Below are positions 54,296 to 64,000 of a stretch of 64,000 bases of DNA, one piece after another. The notes beneath the pieces were generated by a model. That model was not told the DNA's origin, did no database searches, and was given only the letters and a program-made list of their open reading frames with translations. The DNA is from Phaeodactylum tricornutum CCAP 1055/1 (taxonomy: Eukaryota; Bacillariophyta; Bacillariophyceae; Surirellales; Neidiaceae). Every line of letters begins with the position of its first letter. Positions within the stretch are counted from its first letter, which is position 1. The DNA lies in NCBI RefSeq assembly GCF_000150955.2, contig NC_011669.1:2362993-2426992 (forward strand). The letters run 5' to 3'. The position numbers and the translations under genes are program-made.

Positions 54296-54895
54296 CTACC
54301 ATTTTTTCTGCATGTAGGTTCCTTCGGGTACTCGAGTTTGCGCATTACGTTGCCCTTCCAGCTCGTCGTGGTCGTCGATGATTCCACAGAGCTGAAACAG
54401 AACGAGAACTGATACAAACAAGGATGCAAAAAACATGATGCCGATTCCCGCCCGAAGCTGCCCAGCCTCTTCTTGAATCCATTGGTATTCAATCTGGATG
54501 TCCTCGTGCGGACCCTCAATCGACATGTACTCCGGTTGGGCATTGACGGCGTGAACGTCTCCGACACCCGACTTGGAATACACAAACGTTACGACTACGC
54601 GTGCCAGCGACTGCCCTCGCATGTTTTGTGTGTAAAGCGTTGGGATCCCGAGAAGGCCGTCTTGGAATCGTAGAGAAAAGTACTTGATCTCGTCGGTCAC
54701 CGGGAAGTAAAATGACGATCCCACACCAAAGGATGGCATTTGCGAGCGCAATGCGTCTGTAGATACTGAGCCAATAAGTATATCCGTGTCGACGGCTTCA
54801 CCTACTCGGTAGGCACTCGTCAACCCAGTCGAACACACGAGGAATATACTGAACGACAGCATGGCTCGTCGTATTCGGCGCCATAAAGCGGGCAT
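54296..54895 (-). CDS. Unknown type I membrane protein
   Basis: I do not recognise the family. From the ATG at 54895 the protein has 199 residues. A basic start is followed by a signal-like hydrophobic stretch (MLSFSIFLVCSTGLTSAYR), then a lumenal domain of about 125 residues predicted as beta-rich (SSFYFPVTDEIKYFSLRF, ARVVVTFVYSKSG). A membrane helix follows (IGIMFFASLFVSVLVLFQL) with a short acidic, Gln-containing cytosolic tail. The layout recalls small ER/Golgi membrane proteins. An open frame extends upstream without ATG. Its 3' end faces VPS29, 230 bases away. Confidence 0.55.
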   Translation of the reverse strand: MPALWRRIRRAMLSFSIFLVCSTGLTSAYRVGEAVDTDILIGSVSTDALRSQMPSFGVGSSFYFPVTDEIKYFSLRFQDGLLGIPTLYTQNMRGQSLARVVVTFVYSKSGVGDVHAVNAQPEYMSIEGPHEDIQIEYQWIQEEAGQLRAGIGIMFFASLFVSVLVLFQLCGIIDDHDELEGQRNAQTRVPEGTYMQKKW

Positions 54896-55340
54896 TTGGG
54901 ACGGGTCCTTGTCCGTCGTAGCAAGAGGCAATTCGTGATAGCTGCCTCTTGAAGGTTTACGCAAAGTGATTGTCGACAATGCTACAGCGATTGTTTACTA
55001 AGAGCAATGGCATATGAGTTGTCTCCGGAGACGGTGCTCACTGCGACGCTTTACTCGACCATTTCGCCCAAGCTTGTGGGCTGACCTTTTTTCTCACCGT
55101 CAAGCGACGACGGTGGAAAATTACGTGGGATTTCAAAAGTATATATTTGAATACAAAATTCATAACAAATATCAAAATCCCGAAAAATGAACCCGACCCA
55201 AAAGCCAGAGTCAGACGGCGAACACTCGCTACGGTCTGTAAAACTACTTGGCAAAAGACGAAACCCTTCTCGGCACAGTTTTTATGTGTGTCTGTGTGTG
55301 AGAGAGTATTTGGATCAGATCCACTCGTCTTGTACACACC

Positions 55341-57860
55341 ATGGCATACCGTCCAACACCCTTTTCTCTTGCCTTAGCCGCATTGATTGCTCTGCATTGC
55401 GAGCCCCAGAACCTTTTGGTAGACGCCGCACTGGACGTATCCGAAAAAACGGCGTTGCAAAATGAGATGGACGCGTTTCTCCAGAAAACGCTGTTGGGCT
55501 GCAGCGACAACGAGTCTTGGTACAACGTATCGGATCGTTCGATTCTTACGCTAATTACACGGCTGAAAGAAGACGTTGGGAGCGATATTGCCTCGGGTTA
55601 TCTAGATTGGCTGCGCGTGGCTGCTTCGTCATTTGACGCGTTGACGGATCTCGTGACAACACTGGAACAAGCCGTTCAAGGGGGTAGCGTAGATGCCGAG
55701 AGTTCTACCGGGGTCTACATTCGACAAGTATGCTTGGGATGGGAGAAACTTGCGTTTGAATCAAGCTGTCTGCTTTGGAAAAACTTTGTCAAACAAGTGC
55801 AGTCCGTCCTGGAACATCAAGACAACCCCGGTGAATACGTGACCACCGAAGTTCTAGACGATTGGCCTTTGTCACCGCAACAAATGGAAGAGGAACTTCG
55901 TCGAGCCTGTCGTAGCGGGGAGCTTTGGGCACACAATGAAGACTCCGGAGAAATAGATTCGTCGGACGCTATGGAAGAACGCTTGCAAACCTTATTAAAG
56001 CACAATCCGGAACTTCCTTCGGCTCACTTTTTGCGATTTCTACATTGCCTCCGTACGGGGGAGCGCGCGGGAGCGATCGAAGCCGTTCACCAGTACTTTG
56101 ATTCTGTCTGGCTCGCACAGGATTCAATCAAAGTCTCCACGTCATCGGAGCCCAGCACACCGATCGAGAATCAACAACAACTCTTGCAGTTTGCGGCTAT
56201 TGTCCTCGCCGTCTTGTACCACTCGCATGGAGATGCCACACTGTCGCGCTTGGCAACCGAAGAAGCCGTTCGCGTTGCCCAACAAAGTCAGGATGCTTCT
56301 TGTGTAGCCTTTGCCCTGGGATGGTTGTTCCAAAATGAATCGATTCTGGGTGGGTCGAACCAGACTCCAATTTCTTCCGCAGCACGACTCGGCGCTGGAG
56401 AGCTGATTTGGCAGTGTTCGCAGCGTGCCGTGGAAGGGAATCTACGATCCCTGGCAGTTGGAGCCAGCCTGACGCTAGCCCGCCATGCGCTGCAGCACGA
56501 TGCTCGTCGGTCGACATCCGCCGCTTGGCGGTTTATCCAAGCCGCCACCACAGACGTCCAGTCCACGGAATCTTCTCATCCTTTGGACCCTCCTACGCAC
56601 ATGACCCATACTTCGTCGGGACTGGAAGCTTTGGAATTTTTATCTCGTCAACGAACGTCAATTGCTGGCTTATGGGATTTCGCTGGTGATTCGTCCGCGT
56701 CAGCGCTGGCATCATGGCTGGCTTTGCATGGATCACCACAGCCTTCAAACGATCCAGGTATATGGTCGGCAATTCAAAATGTGGCGCGTCGTTCGTTGAT
56801 GGGTTCGCCGACAAATGTGGTTGCTCCCGATCCAAACGGTAACCGAGCATACGAATACCTGAGAGCGTTGGACGATTCGAGAATGAGCACACCGTCTGAA
56901 ACCAGCCGCGCTTGTGTTTACGCGGAGACGATCAACAGACTGTTGCAGCTTCGTGACATGTATCGATTACCGGTGCGAGGACGTTTTGCTATGGAATGTG
57001 CTTTGGTAGTCCACGAGTGGGCAACGCGACGCGGCGACTTTGATCACGCGAGTACTCTGAGTCGTATGCTCAAAAGTAATCTCCATACGTCCATGCCAAA
57101 TTACGCCCAGCTGAATCAGGACGTAGATTCCCAGCTTGCTTTCTTACGCTGCCGTCAAGGGCGCTATCAAGAAGCTAAAGATATTTTACAGAAGCTTCTT
57201 GATACTTGTCAAGCAAAAACCCTGCAATCTAACCGCGCCAGGCTTCTTTTGCTGTCAGCAGAAGTCCAGTTAGAGTCCACAGCATCGGACCAATTCACAC
57301 ACGTTCTACCAGCACTGCTGGAATGTTTGCAAATTTCCGAGGACTTCGACATGAAGGGACTGCACGCAGCGGCCTTGCTTGTCAAGGCCGAAGTGCATGC
57401 TCGAATGCACGAACCGAAGCAGGCTATTGCTGTGTTGCGAGCTGCCTTGCCGACGATTCTTCAACACGAACATGTTGGCGTACAAGCTCAAGCTTTCATG
57501 ACTTTGGGTAAATGCCATTTGCAAATTGCCAACGAGTACGACCAGGAGAAGCGAGAAAACTCCACCGTGAAACACTGGCAGCTAGCTTTGATAGAATTTC
57601 AAAAAAGTGTATTGTTGTTTGAACTTTGCCACGATGCCGAACGTCTTCGGGAGATTCACTATCTCACAGCTCGCATTTTCCATTCGCTAGCCGATACAAA
57701 GCAACGGGATGCTTCATCGGAAAAGTTTGTACAAATTTCTCGTTACCTTACCCATGCGACGAGACCTCAGAGCACTGATGACGTTTTGTCGTCCCTTTCT
57801 GACCCAGCCAAACTAAAGGATCTGGCTGGGCGTTTAGGGCCCGGGCTGGTCGCTTTGTAA
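55341..57860 (+). CDS. APC5: Anaphase-promoting complex subunit 5
   Basis: A 839-residue single-exon protein. Near residue 225 is the APC5 signature region: HFLRFLHCLRTGERAGAI and EAVHQYFDS, then ALYHSHG-type helices and LATEEAVRVAQQSQDASCVA, matching the family's FL..LN.LR....GA...L..YFD and ...EA.RIAQE..D pattern. The rest is helical TPR-like, including REAKDILQKLLD-type and PKQAIAVLRAALPTILQHE units. APC5 is a scaffold of the APC/C ubiquitin ligase that drives mitotic exit. A signal-like N-terminus (FSLALAALIALHC) is probably just a first helix. Single exon, start at the ATG at 55341. Confidence 0.8.
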   Translation: MAYRPTPFSLALAALIALHCEPQNLLVDAALDVSEKTALQNEMDAFLQKTLLGCSDNESWYNVSDRSILTLITRLKEDVGSDIASGYLDWLRVAASSFDALTDLVTTLEQAVQGGSVDAESSTGVYIRQVCLGWEKLAFESSCLLWKNFVKQVQSVLEHQDNPGEYVTTEVLDDWPLSPQQMEEELRRACRSGELWAHNEDSGEIDSSDAMEERLQTLLKHNPELPSAHFLRFLHCLRTGERAGAIEAVHQYFDSVWLAQDSIKVSTSSEPSTPIENQQQLLQFAAIVLAVLYHSHGDATLSRLATEEAVRVAQQSQDASCVAFALGWLFQNESILGGSNQTPISSAARLGAGELIWQCSQRAVEGNLRSLAVGASLTLARHALQHDARRSTSAAWRFIQAATTDVQSTESSHPLDPPTHMTHTSSGLEALEFLSRQRTSIAGLWDFAGDSSASALASWLALHGSPQPSNDPGIWSAIQNVARRSLMGSPTNVVAPDPNGNRAYEYLRALDDSRMSTPSETSRACVYAETINRLLQLRDMYRLPVRGRFAMECALVVHEWATRRGDFDHASTLSRMLKSNLHTSMPNYAQLNQDVDSQLAFLRCRQGRYQEAKDILQKLLDTCQAKTLQSNRARLLLLSAEVQLESTASDQFTHVLPALLECLQISEDFDMKGLHAAALLVKAEVHARMHEPKQAIAVLRAALPTILQHEHVGVQAQAFMTLGKCHLQIANEYDQEKRENSTVKHWQLALIEFQKSVLLFELCHDAERLREIHYLTARIFHSLADTKQRDASSEKFVQISRYLTHATRPQSTDDVLSSLSDPAKLKDLAGRLGPGLVAL

Positions 57861-57961
57861 AATTTTTTAACTTGTGGACTGCTGATTGGTATTGATAGCA
57901 CAGCTTAACAGTTTTTAGTCTAGGTGGAAGCAAAATAGGTAGCAACCCCCTCCTGGCATAT

Positions 57962-59725
57962 CTAAGGATGAGGACTACTAGCCGCTCGCTTGGCCAGGAC
58001 CTCTCTGCGGAAATAGTCCAGCGGTGGTGGACCGGCCTCTTGGGCCCCTGGACTAGTCAAGTCGTTGTTAACGGTGTACAAATCCCATGGTTGAATGCCG
58101 GCACTTCGCAACACGCGCCAAATCTCTGGTCGTTGCGACTCGTCCGGCAACGATCCATCCGCGGTACACAGCAATCCACCTAGATATCGTTGTCCTACGG
58201 CACTAGCGGCACCGGCATAGTGAAAGACAATCCAGGACAAATCGTCAGCGACGCCGACAATGGTCCAGAATTCGTTCGACGTAATACCATTGTCGAGCAC
58301 TGAAAATCGAAAAGTACCGGGAATGTCGGCCGGACGCACTTTGTAATGACGTTTGCACCAAACATTTCGACCATCCAAAGTTTCTACGCGGAAAACGGGA
58401 TCGTACCACAAATCTCGACCGCGAGCAGCGGGATAGAAGAGTTGGTTCTGCGAAGGAAACTTATCATAGGCTTCGTTGGCACCGCAAGCGACTTTCCAGG
58501 AAATGTCGGTGCGCAAAGAACTTTCGGGTGCCGCTTCGTCGTTCAAGTGGCCCACGAGCAGCGACCGAGCAATGTCCTCCGTCAGAGGCTGTTCCCGCCA
58601 CGTGGCGACAGGTTGCACGTTGGGCAAGGTCGGGAGAGAAGCGTCGCAATTGAAAATGTTGTTCTTTTGCAAAATGCAGAAGGAAAAGTCCTTCAGCAAA
58701 TCCGACTCGTAGGAGACAATGGTACGGTAGGATGCAACCTGATCACGAGTATCCAGCGCGGTCAGCACTTCGAGACACTCGCGACAGTTATCGTCCTGAA
58801 CGCATTTAACAACACAGTCTCCGCACTTGGAAACCATGGAGACAACTTCCTGGGCGTTCCGTAGTGGACCCTTTTCCCAAGTTGCATCAATGCTGTGCTT
58901 GACCCAGTCAACTGACGACCCCGAAAACTGATTCAGAAAGAGCATAATCGCGAAAACAAAGTCGTCCGAGTTTCCTCGTTGTAGCAATGCCACCATTTGC
59001 TGGCTCAAACGCTTTCCGGAAGCATGCTTGGTCCAGGGCAATAGTTTCGCACGGAACGATGGATTTTCCGAGTCGTATGGTCCTACCATGGTTGGGAAGG
59101 ATTGTGCGCAGTCAATGGCAAAGTGGCACTGGCGGAATCTGTGTTCCGCATCTCGATCGTGGCGTTGCTGGAAGAGCTTTCGGGCAAAGGCGAGATCGGC
59201 TTCGTATTGTAAACCCATGGCCAGCAAGACGTCGGTTTCGAGCAAATCCTTCCAAACGGATTCGTCTTGCTCTTCGATGGGAACGTACACAATTCTCGTC
59301 TCCACCCGTCCATCCGAAAAGTACTGTGATTTGTTAGCAAGATGACGAACGGCTTCATCGAGGGAAGGATTTCCCACGGGCGACGACGATCCAAAGTTGG
59401 TTTTGATTTCGTCCGCTCCCGAGGATGGAAGCAAAAAAGTGATGGAACCAATAGATTTGTTTGCGCTAACGGGTCCTTGGATCAAGTCGTTCTTGATTGG
59501 TAGAGCGTTCGCGTCGATCGAAGTCTGGGAGACTTTATGACGCGTCGCCGATGCGGATGGTTGTTTCGAAACCGTGTGAGTTCCTGGTACGCTGCCCGCG
59601 TTCGCATTTTTTCTCGGAATGCGAACGGATCCCGACCGTAAATTCTCGGGAACAAAGGAACACACGGTTCCCAGCAATACTGCCGTGACCAAGAGACGAT
59701 AACGACCTTTCCGGTGGAGCTTCAT
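57962..59725 (-). CDS. VDR: Violaxanthin de-epoxidase-related (VDR) protein, plastid-targeted
   Basis: A 587-residue single-exon protein. The ATG at 59725 starts a signal peptide ending VLLGTVCSF/VPENL, with Phe at the cut, the ASAF-type plastid signature. After a linker, the Cys-rich VDE-type segment lies near 298-325 (KCGDCVVKCVQDDNCRECL). A lipocalin-like C-terminal domain (about 385-587) carries CGANEAYDKFPSQ, FHYAGAASAVGQRYLGG and GIQPWDLYTVNN, which are VDE/VDR landmarks. VDE works in the xanthophyll cycle of photoprotection. VDR proteins are related but of uncertain activity. Distance from VDE proper (long N-terminal extension, sparse match) favours the related class. Its stop lies 101 bases from that of APC5. 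Confidence 0.8.
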   Translation of the reverse strand: MKLHRKGRYRLLVTAVLLGTVCSFVPENLRSGSVRIPRKNANAGSVPGTHTVSKQPSASATRHKVSQTSIDANALPIKNDLIQGPVSANKSIGSITFLLPSSGADEIKTNFGSSSPVGNPSLDEAVRHLANKSQYFSDGRVETRIVYVPIEEQDESVWKDLLETDVLLAMGLQYEADLAFARKLFQQRHDRDAEHRFRQCHFAIDCAQSFPTMVGPYDSENPSFRAKLLPWTKHASGKRLSQQMVALLQRGNSDDFVFAIMLFLNQFSGSSVDWVKHSIDATWEKGPLRNAQEVVSMVSKCGDCVVKCVQDDNCRECLEVLTALDTRDQVASYRTIVSYESDLLKDFSFCILQKNNIFNCDASLPTLPNVQPVATWREQPLTEDIARSLLVGHLNDEAAPESSLRTDISWKVACGANEAYDKFPSQNQLFYPAARGRDLWYDPVFRVETLDGRNVWCKRHYKVRPADIPGTFRFSVLDNGITSNEFWTIVGVADDLSWIVFHYAGAASAVGQRYLGGLLCTADGSLPDESQRPEIWRVLRSAGIQPWDLYTVNNDLTSPGAQEAGPPPLDYFRREVLAKRAASSPHP

Positions 59726-60618
59726 AGTTTGCCGAGTATCCAAGAATAGTGAGTTTTGGAGAACTGACGAGATTGTGTGCGTGCTCGATTCTGTATGTTA
59801 CAGTTAGTCCTTTACTGTTGCATTCGAATGTGCTGACTGTGCTGATGTGTTTGCTTGGTGTTGATTGTGATTCCCGTCGAAAAAGCATTCTATCAGTCCG
59901 GGTTCTTCGAAATCTGAAAATAGTTGCATTAGTCGCCCGTACTTTCAACTTTTATCGTGGATTTCGTCACAAGCAAGAATGGCGCACGAACACGATTCAC
60001 AGTCAGTTCCAATTCCCACGAGCTCGATGAGACACGAGATTCGCCGTCAATTTCTAGCTACTTGCTCCGTACGAGGTTCGCATGAGATATTTTCGTGACG
60101 GCGCGGCGCGGGCAGGAGGAGCACGGGTAAAAGGGGGGAAGGCATCCGCTTGGTTGTGGTGTCATTCCGCCCGTCGTGGACAGTCACTGCTGAACTACTT
60201 ACACCTAAATGTTAGTTCGTAGGAGAGTGGCAGGCAAAAAAGTGCACCGAATCATTGTCACCAATCGTATCGGTCTATTAGCCTTTTTAGAACAGTCGTG
60301 CGCATACTACCAGGGGATCCACATACCTACACAAAGTGACACACACACACTCTCGTACCTTGCTGTTTGTGAATCTCCCCCACTGGAACGACTGTTTGGC
60401 AAAATCAACAACAAATCCCCTCGCATCGACTGGAACAAGTGAAAACGATCTGCCCGAGTGCAATTCCGAGAATATCTCAGTATCAGCATACCGCCAAATC
60501 GTTTGTAGTTCTACAGCGACTTTGTTTTTTTGGCTTTCTCGAGACACTTGAGGAAACTCGTCGATTTGTAGAACGAGTCTTTTTTCCTCTCGGCGTCGCA
60601 ATCACAAACTGGACTTCA
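59726..60618. promoter_or_regulatory. Divergent intergenic region upstream of VDR and CDPK
   Basis: About 890 bases. It contains TTACTGT (59812) and a GC-rich stretch near 60090-60150. No gene recognised. Confidence 0.4.
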
Positions 60619-62560
60619 ATGGGAAACGAACCATCGAAAAAGGCAGGTCGAAATTCATCAGCACCGTCGACTTCGACAGCCACCACAACAAAGACGAACA
60701 CCTCAAAGGGTAAGTCGAACGCGACATAAAGCGTCCACGATTCGAAAGTGTATGAGTGCGCATTGTAGTTGCTGTTTCGATAAATGTTGCACGGATTGAC
60801 CTCACCTCGCCATTTCCACCGTCTATCTCTGATTTACTTGGCATGGTCAGATAAGCACAAGCCGGCTCACGGCTCTAAGCATGTCAGTATAAACCCGGGG
60901 GACATAAAGAACGAAACCTCTACTCTCCCGGCCGGTAACAAAACCGCCAAACCAAAATTGCGCATGGACGAATCCGCGCATACCTTTGCCCCCAGCACGG
61001 CGAGTGCCTCGGGTCACTACCGCCGGGGATCGTCGCCCGTCATGATTACCGACGCCCTTTCCGATGTTCGCGTGAACTATCACATTGAACCCAAGGAACT
61101 AGGACACGGTCATTACGGGGTGGTGCGAAAATGTATGCACCGTGATTCCGGAGAATGGTACGCAATCAAGAGTATTCGAAAATCGAAAGTGTCCAAAATT
61201 GAGGTATTGAAACGAGAAATTGCTATCCTGAAAGAAGTCCAACACCCGCACATAATCGAGCTGCACGAAGTTTACGAAGACGAACGTTATCTGCATTTGA
61301 TTACGGAAATTTGCACCGGTGGGGAACTCTTTGATCGGATTATTGCCAAAACGCAATCCGCCGAAGGACACTTTTCGGAACACGATGCGGCCGTCCTGGT
61401 GCGAGACATTCTCGACGCTATTCGCTACTGCCACGACGAAAAGGGCATTGTTCATCGCGATTTAAAACCGGAAAATTTCCTCTTTCTCACGGAAGCAGAG
61501 GATGCACCCGTCAAGATTATTGATTTTGGGTTGTCCCGGCACGAGACAGACATGGGTATCATGCAAACCAAGGTAGGGACACCCTACTACGTCGCGCCAG
61601 AAGTTTTGAGACGGGAGTACACCAATTCCTGTGATATTTGGTCGATCGGTGTCATTACGTACATCTTACTGTGCGGCTACCCACCCTTTTATGGTGAATC
61701 CGACACGCAAATATTTGAATCGGTCAAAGTGGGCAAGTTTGACTTTCCGTCACCCGAATGGGACGAAATCAGCCAGTCGGCGAAAGATTTCGTGCTGATT
61801 ATGCTCAAGAAGAGTCCCATGGATCGGTACGGAAAGGTGTCCAGTGACAGACATCTGCCTTGGCATCCGCATGTTATCGTCACTCACCCTTGTATTACTC
61901 ATCTTGCCTCCTCCTCGTATCATTAGACCTACGGCTGCCGCTGCCCTTAAGCATCGATGGCTCAAGGAACAGCTCGGACGCAAGGAACTGGCCACCTCTA
62001 GCATTTCTCATGCAAGCGTTCGGACGGGAGAGTTTACCAAGTATTTGGCGATGAAAAAGTTGAGAAAGGCGGCTCTCGGTTATATTGCGTCGAACCTGAC
62101 ACAAACCGAGGTGGGACATTTGGCGGAATTGTTCAAAACCATGGACAAAAACGATGACGGTCACGTTTCACTAGCCGAACTAGATGAAGCTATTGCTAAG
62201 GGAAGCTTCAATAAGGAAATTCGAGACGATCTCAGGGAGATGCGGCACGAATTGACCTTGTCGGACGAAGAGACTATTGATTACCGAGACTTTTTGGCTG
62301 CAACCATGGATCGCAGTCTAGCAATGCGCGAGGAGAATATGAAAATGGCTTTTGAGCATTTCAAGCGTTCTGACGCCGACTATCTGACTCTGGAAGATTT
62401 TGCCGATTTCTTTGGTGGAGAAGCGCACGCTAAGGAGATCTTGAGTCTGTTGGATGCCAACGGAGATGGGAAGGTATCGTTCGATGACTTTCGAAGAGTT
62501 ATTGCCGAAAGCATGGAGGACGACGAAGATGAAACTGAGAATGGGGAAGTCATTGGGTAA
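60619..62560 (+). CDS. Calcium-dependent protein kinase (CDPK) with N-terminal Gly2
   Basis: Exons 60619-60709, 60851-61826 and 61927-62560 (566 residues). The joins give GK-DKHK and PMDR-PTAAAALKHRWLK, the usual end of a CDPK kinase domain. The N-terminus MGNEPSKKAG fits N-myristoylation (Gly2, Ser6). The kinase (about 107-370) has GHGHYGVV, HRDLKPEN, IDFGLS, GTPYYVAPEV and SCDIWSIGVI. The C-terminal regulatory domain has EF-hands near 420-560. DKNDDGHVSLAE and DANGDGKVSFDD are canonical loops, while the second (LSDEETIDYRDF) and third (RSDADYLTLED) have lost residues, so two of four sites probably bind calcium. Single-copy in the window. Confidence 0.9.
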
Positions 62561-62851
62561 CAGTAAATGTAACGTAACGCACGCAAATTATGCCAGTCCC
62601 TCCATTGCTCTCTAGAAAGACGTTTGCATCTTTCGCTTACAGTTTGCTTGTAGAATATACCGTAGGCACATGGTAAATCATCGATTCGGCGAGTAACGAT
62701 GAAGGCGATGCCAGAATACAAATCAATAATCTTAAATGGACTTCCTTACCTACGGCTTGCAGTTAGTTCATAATCCAAAGCGATATTCCCAACCTGCACG
62801 CATTTCATATATACTTGATGCATGATCACTCGTTGCCCCGAACAATTCTTC

Positions 62852-64000
<1,149 letters not shown>

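Overview
The window reads as nuclear DNA of a diatom, most likely Phaeodactylum tricornutum or a close relative. Genes are compact, with zero to five short GT-AG introns of about 60-240 bases and short spacers. Several N-termini carry the signal-peptide-plus-Phe presequence that heterokont algae use for plastid import. The gene content (LCIB-type carbonic anhydrases, a violaxanthin de-epoxidase relative, an NB-ARC/TPR protein) also fits. I saw no rRNA, tRNA, CRISPR array or recognisable transposon. The species name is an inference from style and content, not from a search.

Layout. 1-4862: 3' part of a VPS13 lipid-transfer gene, with one in-frame TAA. 4963-6381: Golgi-type PC-esterase/TBL-like protein. 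7102-9861: NodU/CmcH-type carbamoyltransferase with a plastid presequence. 10022-10822: histidine phosphatase. 11442-16371: two tail-to-tail quiescin-type sulfhydryl oxidases. 17185-31730: ordinary cell genes (organellar uS15, COPI-associated protein with an EF-hand-like tail, cyclin-Y/PHO80-like cyclin, CPPED1-like phosphatase, F-box-like coiled-coil protein, KIX-like protein, GPR107/108-like membrane protein, one unknown).

32074-41060 is the most distinctive block: four LCIB-family (beta-like/theta-type carbonic anhydrase) genes on the minus strand with six catalytic domains. Two are membrane-anchored double-domain proteins that are almost identical over about 1 kb. One is a plastid-targeted single-domain protein with a coiled-coil stalk. 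One is a short soluble form. CRE-type TGACGT/ACGTCA motifs occur upstream of each, most densely at the plastid-targeted gene. This is the arrangement expected of a CO2-responsive inorganic-carbon module, with members that may sit in different compartments.

41628-63262: Rossmann-fold SDR-like protein, TIM10, a 1,452-residue NB-ARC/STAND-TPR protein, a short unknown protein with an overlapping upstream ORF, a prolyl-hydroxylase-like protein that appears to have lost its iron ligands, VPS29, an unknown membrane protein, APC5, a violaxanthin de-epoxidase-related protein, a calcium-dependent protein kinase, and histone H3. The end of the window (63263-64000) has no gene I can support.

Introns were placed by eye from GT-AG signals and reading-frame continuity. 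Those in the QSOX-like, LCIB, TIM10, VPS29, VPS13 and CDPK genes join conserved motifs exactly. The first exon of the fourth LCIB gene and the 3' splice site of the oxygenase-like gene are less certain.
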